This document shows positions 5,349 through 8,638 of a DNA stretch of 8,638 nucleotides, one piece after another. The notes beneath the pieces are model-generated. The model did not search any database. It was given only the letters and a program-made list of their open reading frames with translations, and had not been told where the DNA came from. Position 1 is the stretch's first letter. Each line of letters starts with the position of its first letter. Source of the DNA: CAZNUM01 sp964539305 (lineage in GTDB: Bacteria > Fidelibacterota > Marinisomatia > Marinisomatales > TCS55); the NCBI GenBank assembly GCA_964539305.1, contig CAZIIM010000045.1, positions 1 through 8,638 on the forward strand, written 5' to 3'. The position numbers and the translations under genes were made by a program.

Positions 5349-8300
5349 TTATTTATCCGGCTGAATCACGGCCAGTTTCAGGAGGGTGGTGCCCTGATCG
5401 GTCTGAATATGGGCCAGGTACATTCCGCTGGCCACCGGCTTCCCTACCGTGTTTCGCAGGTCCCACACCAGGTCCTGCTTACCCGCATTATCATGGTGCA
5501 GGATCCGAACCACATTCCCCGCCAGGTCAAAGATGCGAATGGTGCACTTGCCCGTTTCAGGCAAACGGATAAAGTGCATCTGCTGATCCGTGGGCGTCCG
5601 TTCCTCCGGGTTGTACCCAAAGTAAGGATTGGGCCAGACCTTCACACTGTCCACCCGGTAGTCCTGAAGAGCTAAGGTATAGTCACCAGTGGAGAAGGTA
5701 AACCGATCTGCCGGCGTGAGGATCTTGTTGGTCGTGATCCGGAAAACCGTCCCCCTCTCCGGGCTTTCCGCCTTGTAATCTGCCGGTGACGTGGCTGCAG
5801 TTACATCACCACCGTTCCAGATCATAAATACCGTATGGCTGAATACATTCCAGGCATCCATGGGACCACCAGGATCATTATCCCCCGGCTTGGACCGCCA
5901 GTCCGGTAGGACCTTGCCGACAGCAGCACCGGCTATGAAATTGTCATACCCTTGCGTACCCGGAGTCTCATCGGTGGGACTCAACACATATACCCGGTCC
6001 GTCCAGGGGTCATTGCGAGCAGCGGAAGCGGGATGGTCCGCTTCCTTACGACCGTACTGCAGGTTCCATTCTCCATTGTCATCCTCATCTCGCAGGTAAG
6101 GAATCAGTTGGTAATCATCATACGGATCATCCAGATCCTTTATATTCCACCATTCAAAGGGAACATTCACTACGGACCCATCCCCCCAGTAGTTGATTGC
6201 TTTTCCATTACCCGTGAAACGCACTTCAAAATCATCCGGAAGCAGGGCGCCGATTCCCTGATTTATGGATCCCAGACCACCGGAATAGTTCGTCATACTA
6301 TCGATTTGATTGTATGTGTATACCGAACCCCAATTTAAGGGGCCTACGTCAAAAAACCAGATCGCATCGGTGGTCACCTGCTGGTTGGTGTAAATCCCTC
6401 CTGAAACCAGGTAGTCGGGGAAATACCATGAGGCCAGAGCATCCACCGGTGGGGACAGCTCACCGTCCGCATTGGCTACCACCCCGATCCAATTCAGATC
6501 AACGGGCGGATCAGTAATCTCAATCTGGAAGCCATCCAGCACCGGCGACCCCAGATCCCCCAGCTTGAATCCGGTCTGGAGGTCTATCCCATTAAAAATA
6601 AAACTCCTGTCAATCAGAACCTGGTTGGTGGTGAGATTGGTTAACTGCCAGTTCTTCAGGTTCAGCGTATCCTCTCCTTCTGCGTACCAGTCTGAAAACG
6701 TGATTTCATAATCATCCCCGGACAGTACAAGCGGGTTGACAATGTGGATACCGACGGAACCATTGGAGATCCCTGAAACATGCTCCGCCGAAAAGTCATC
6801 TTCATAATACAGGCTGGTGTCGTTCTTTACCCACCGGTTGGGAATCTGGGGACGAATGGAGACAACACTCATAGCCGATTCCATGACTTTCGGGGCCCCA
6901 TAGGGATTGTACGCATAGGCTATGACCCCAAAATAGTACTCCCGGTTAATTTTCAGGGGCTCATTGTTATTCAGCGCATCCTGCTCCACTCGCAAATAAT
7001 GTTGGATCCCTGTATCATTCCCAGGCTGTATCCGTTCTACATACAACCCCAAATCGGGGCTAAACACTTTATCAACAACCTTGGTCACATCATTGATCAG
7101 ATCAAACTTGGCAATCCTTATTTTTCCCCCCATACCTAACGGGGTCTCCAACTGATAAATGTTGTACCCTTCAAACCGGTATCGGGTGGGTTGGTTTTTA
7201 AATAACGTGTCCACGTGATCCAGCACCTGAATGTAATAAAAAGCCGTATCCTGGTGGGTTGTCACCGTCGTATCCCCCAGATCAGAAATGACCGTATCCT
7301 GGGTAATAATAATGCTATCCCTGATACTGGTTGTAAACACCGAATCGTAGGAAACGGGTATGGGTAGTAAATGAAAGGGATCCGCTCGATTGTATCGATC
7401 TGCCTGGTCGTCCCAATTCAGAACGATTGCCTCCGGATACGCAGTAGCCCGGATTTCCGGTACTACTTCCATCTCAGGTGATTTCATACCCGAGTCATAA
7501 AAACGCTGTGCTATCTGGTCCACTACCTTAAGTTTCCGATAGGACTCAAGTGGACCTCCCTTATCGGTAGCCAGTATGATCGCAAACACCACCTCCTGGC
7601 TGTCTCCCGGCGCCATGGTAAAGGGACCGGAACTCATTAAAAATAACCGCATATAGGAACCATAAAGGTCTGAATCCACAAATTCCGAATCATTTGCATT
7701 GACATTCAGCAGAGGGTCTCCGGGGGTCATAAACCGGCTTCCACCCGATGCTTCATATGGAAGGGCTGAGCCGTCCCGGAGGAGACCTTTCAAATTATTG
7801 TATACATCAGAAACAGCACCAGGAAAACTATATAATCGAGTGGACTTCATATAATTGAAGAAAGCCGTCATCTCTAAATTCCGAAAATCAGGTACAAGCC
7901 GACCAAAAAAATAGGCGGTGTCACCAAGGGATGGTACCATAGGACCCTGCAGCAGGTCATATCCTACTGCCGGCGTACTGCCAATGGCTGCTTCATAATC
8001 TGCGTCCAAACCATCATTATAACAAATACCCATATTGAGGGTCGTATCACAACCCACAAAGTCATCGATTGCATCTCCCAAGTCGGGGTCGGACCAGATA
8101 CCAATGTAGGCAGAATTAATGGTATTCCCGCCTTTGTTAATCGCCAATACCTTTACAAACATCATATCCCCCAGAGCATCCGGACGGTTAAATCCGAAAA
8201 TGGTATGTTGCACTTCGAGACCCAGCGGTTTTGTGTGCCAGATGCCATGGGATCCGGGACCGCTGTCATTGGCCACGTACCAGATTACCTGGTCACCAAT

Positions 8301-8638
8301 AAAGTCAGGATGATCCGGACCATAGGGAAGAGGTGTATACACACCGTCCTCATCCACATCCACCCAGGGCGCCCCCAACTCCACCGGCCAGTTCTGAAAA
8401 TCATCATTCTCCAGAGGATTGGCCAGGTCTGTCCGGTTTACCTTGTAAAACTTATTCTCCGGCGCCTTCGGGTCGCTGCCCCAGGGACCGGGAACTAATT
8501 CTGGTCTGCCATCTCCAGCGACCAACCGAATCTCACCATTGACTTTCCCCCCAAACCAGACCTCAGACGAAAACACTGCGTATGGCCATCCTTTTTGAAC
8601 GTCTTTGGGCCATTTTAATCCCGAATGACCCGATTTAT
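5349..8638 (-). CDS. Large secreted/surface protein with FlgD/T9SS-like C-terminal domain (5' end beyond window)
   Basis: The frame is open to the right edge: 1095 residues plus a partial codon are visible, and the signal peptide would lie outside. Residues here are counted from the GTG at 8576, which is probably not the start, because the 20 codons before it (including GLKWPKDVQKGWPYA) read as normal family sequence. Landmarks are an acidic DVDEDGVY (73-80, calcium-loop-like), SAYIGIWSDPDLGDAIDDFVG (155-175) and AVGYDLLQGP (203-212). A fibronectin III-like region starts at AIVLNWDD (383-390) and resumes at YRFEGYNIYQ (466-475). A C-terminal beta domain (about 978-1075) begins VKVWPNPY and continues through IRIFDLAGNVVRIL to VASGMYLAHIQ, resembling FlgD Ig-like and type IX secretion sorting domains. 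The protein is probably exported and attached to or released from the surface. The ligand or substrate is unknown, and no catalytic motif was seen. Confidence 0.88.
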   Translation of the reverse strand, partial: KSGHSGLKWPKDVQKGWPYAVFSSEVWFGGKVNGEIRLVAGDGRPELVPGPWGSDPKAPENKFYKVNRTDLANPLENDDFQNWPVELGAPWVDVDEDGVYTPLPYGPDHPDFIGDQVIWYVANDSGPGSHGIWHTKPLGLEVQHTIFGFNRPDALGDMMFVKVLAINKGGNTINSAYIGIWSDPDLGDAIDDFVGCDTTLNMGICYNDGLDADYEAAIGSTPAVGYDLLQGPMVPSLGDTAYFFGRLVPDFRNLEMTAFFNYMKSTRLYSFPGAVSDVYNNLKGLLRDGSALPYEASGGSRFMTPGDPLLNVNANDSEFVDSDLYGSYMRLFLMSSGPFTMAPGDSQEVVFAIILATDKGGPLESYRKLKVVDQIAQRFYDSGMKSPEMEVVPEIRATAYPEAIVLNWDDQADRYNRADPFHLLPIPVSYDSVFTTSIRDSIIITQDTVISDLGDTTVTTHQDTAFYYIQVLDHVDTLFKNQPTRYRFEGYNIYQLETPLGMGGKIRIAKFDLINDVTKVVDKVFSPDLGLYVERIQPGNDTGIQHYLRVEQDALNNNEPLKINREYYFGVIAYAYNPYGAPKVMESAMSVVSIRPQIPNRWVKNDTSLYYEDDFSAEHVSGISNGSVGIHIVNPLVLSGDDYEITFSDWYAEGEDTLNLKNWQLTNLTTNQVLIDRSFIFNGIDLQTGFKLGDLGSPVLDGFQIEITDPPVDLNWIGVVANADGELSPPVDALASWYFPDYLVSGGIYTNQQVTTDAIWFFDVGPLNWGSVYTYNQIDSMTNYSGGLGSINQGIGALLPDDFEVRFTGNGKAINYWGDGSVVNVPFEWWNIKDLDDPYDDYQLIPYLRDEDDNGEWNLQYGRKEADHPASAARNDPWTDRVYVLSPTDETPGTQGYDNFIAGAAVGKVLPDWRSKPGDNDPGGPMDAWNVFSHTVFMIWNGGDVTAATSPADYKAESPERGTVFRITTNKILTPADRFTFSTGDYTLALQDYRVDSVKVWPNPYFGYNPEERTPTDQQMHFIRLPETGKCTIRIFDLAGNVVRILHHDNAGKQDLVWDLRNTVGKPVASGMYLAHIQTDQGTTLLKLAVIQPDK

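Noticed and set aside
8574..8576. GTG at 8576 as the true start of the large gene
   Set aside because: The same frame continues open to the window edge with family-like sequence (GLKWP...GWPYA), and no ribosome site or signal peptide is seen at the GTG.
1..8638. CRISPR array, tRNA, rRNA, insertion sequence or phage module
   Set aside because: No spaced direct repeats, cloverleaf, terminal inverted repeats, transposase motifs or phage proteins were seen on either strand.

Overview
All genes recognised in this window are on the minus strand, so the window is read from right (high coordinates) to left. The content points to a Gram-negative bacterium of the Fibrobacterota-Chlorobiota-Bacteroidota (FCB) superphylum, perhaps Calditrichota, Ignavibacteria, KSB1 or Marinimicrobia-like. 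This rests on three things: a very large secreted protein with a FlgD/T9SS-like C-terminal domain, a type 3 (archaeal/eukaryotic-like) prolyl-tRNA synthetase with Bacteroidota-like C-terminal features, and flagellar stator genes. The placement is inference from protein style, not from a marker phylogeny.

Layout. 5349-8638: the 3' part of a large gene (at least 1095 codons) for a surface or secreted protein, open at the right edge. 5203-5348: a 146-bp gap, the longest non-coding stretch, holding small hairpins and a perfect 7-bp inverted repeat. 5202 down to 1: a compact six-gene run, proS > recO > DUF4105-like gene > rhomboid protease > motA > motB. Gaps inside it are 40 nt, a 4-nt overlap, 1 nt, 28 nt and 2 nt. 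motB is cut by the left edge just before its expected peptidoglycan-binding motif.

The run is probably one transcription unit that mixes translation (proS), recombination repair (recO), a papain-like protein of unknown role, an intramembrane protease and the flagellar stator. Two of its genes begin with TTG, and motB probably does too. The motA TTG has a textbook AGGAGG six bases upstream.

The least understood element is the 289-residue protein at 2140-3009. It carries the His...Cys signature of the DUF4105 (permuted papain-like) fold but has no signal peptide or membrane segment, and it is tightly coupled to recO and to a rhomboid protease. I see no CRISPR array, tRNA, rRNA, insertion sequence or phage gene. 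No clear new multi-gene system is evident; most of the window is recognisable housekeeping and motility content.
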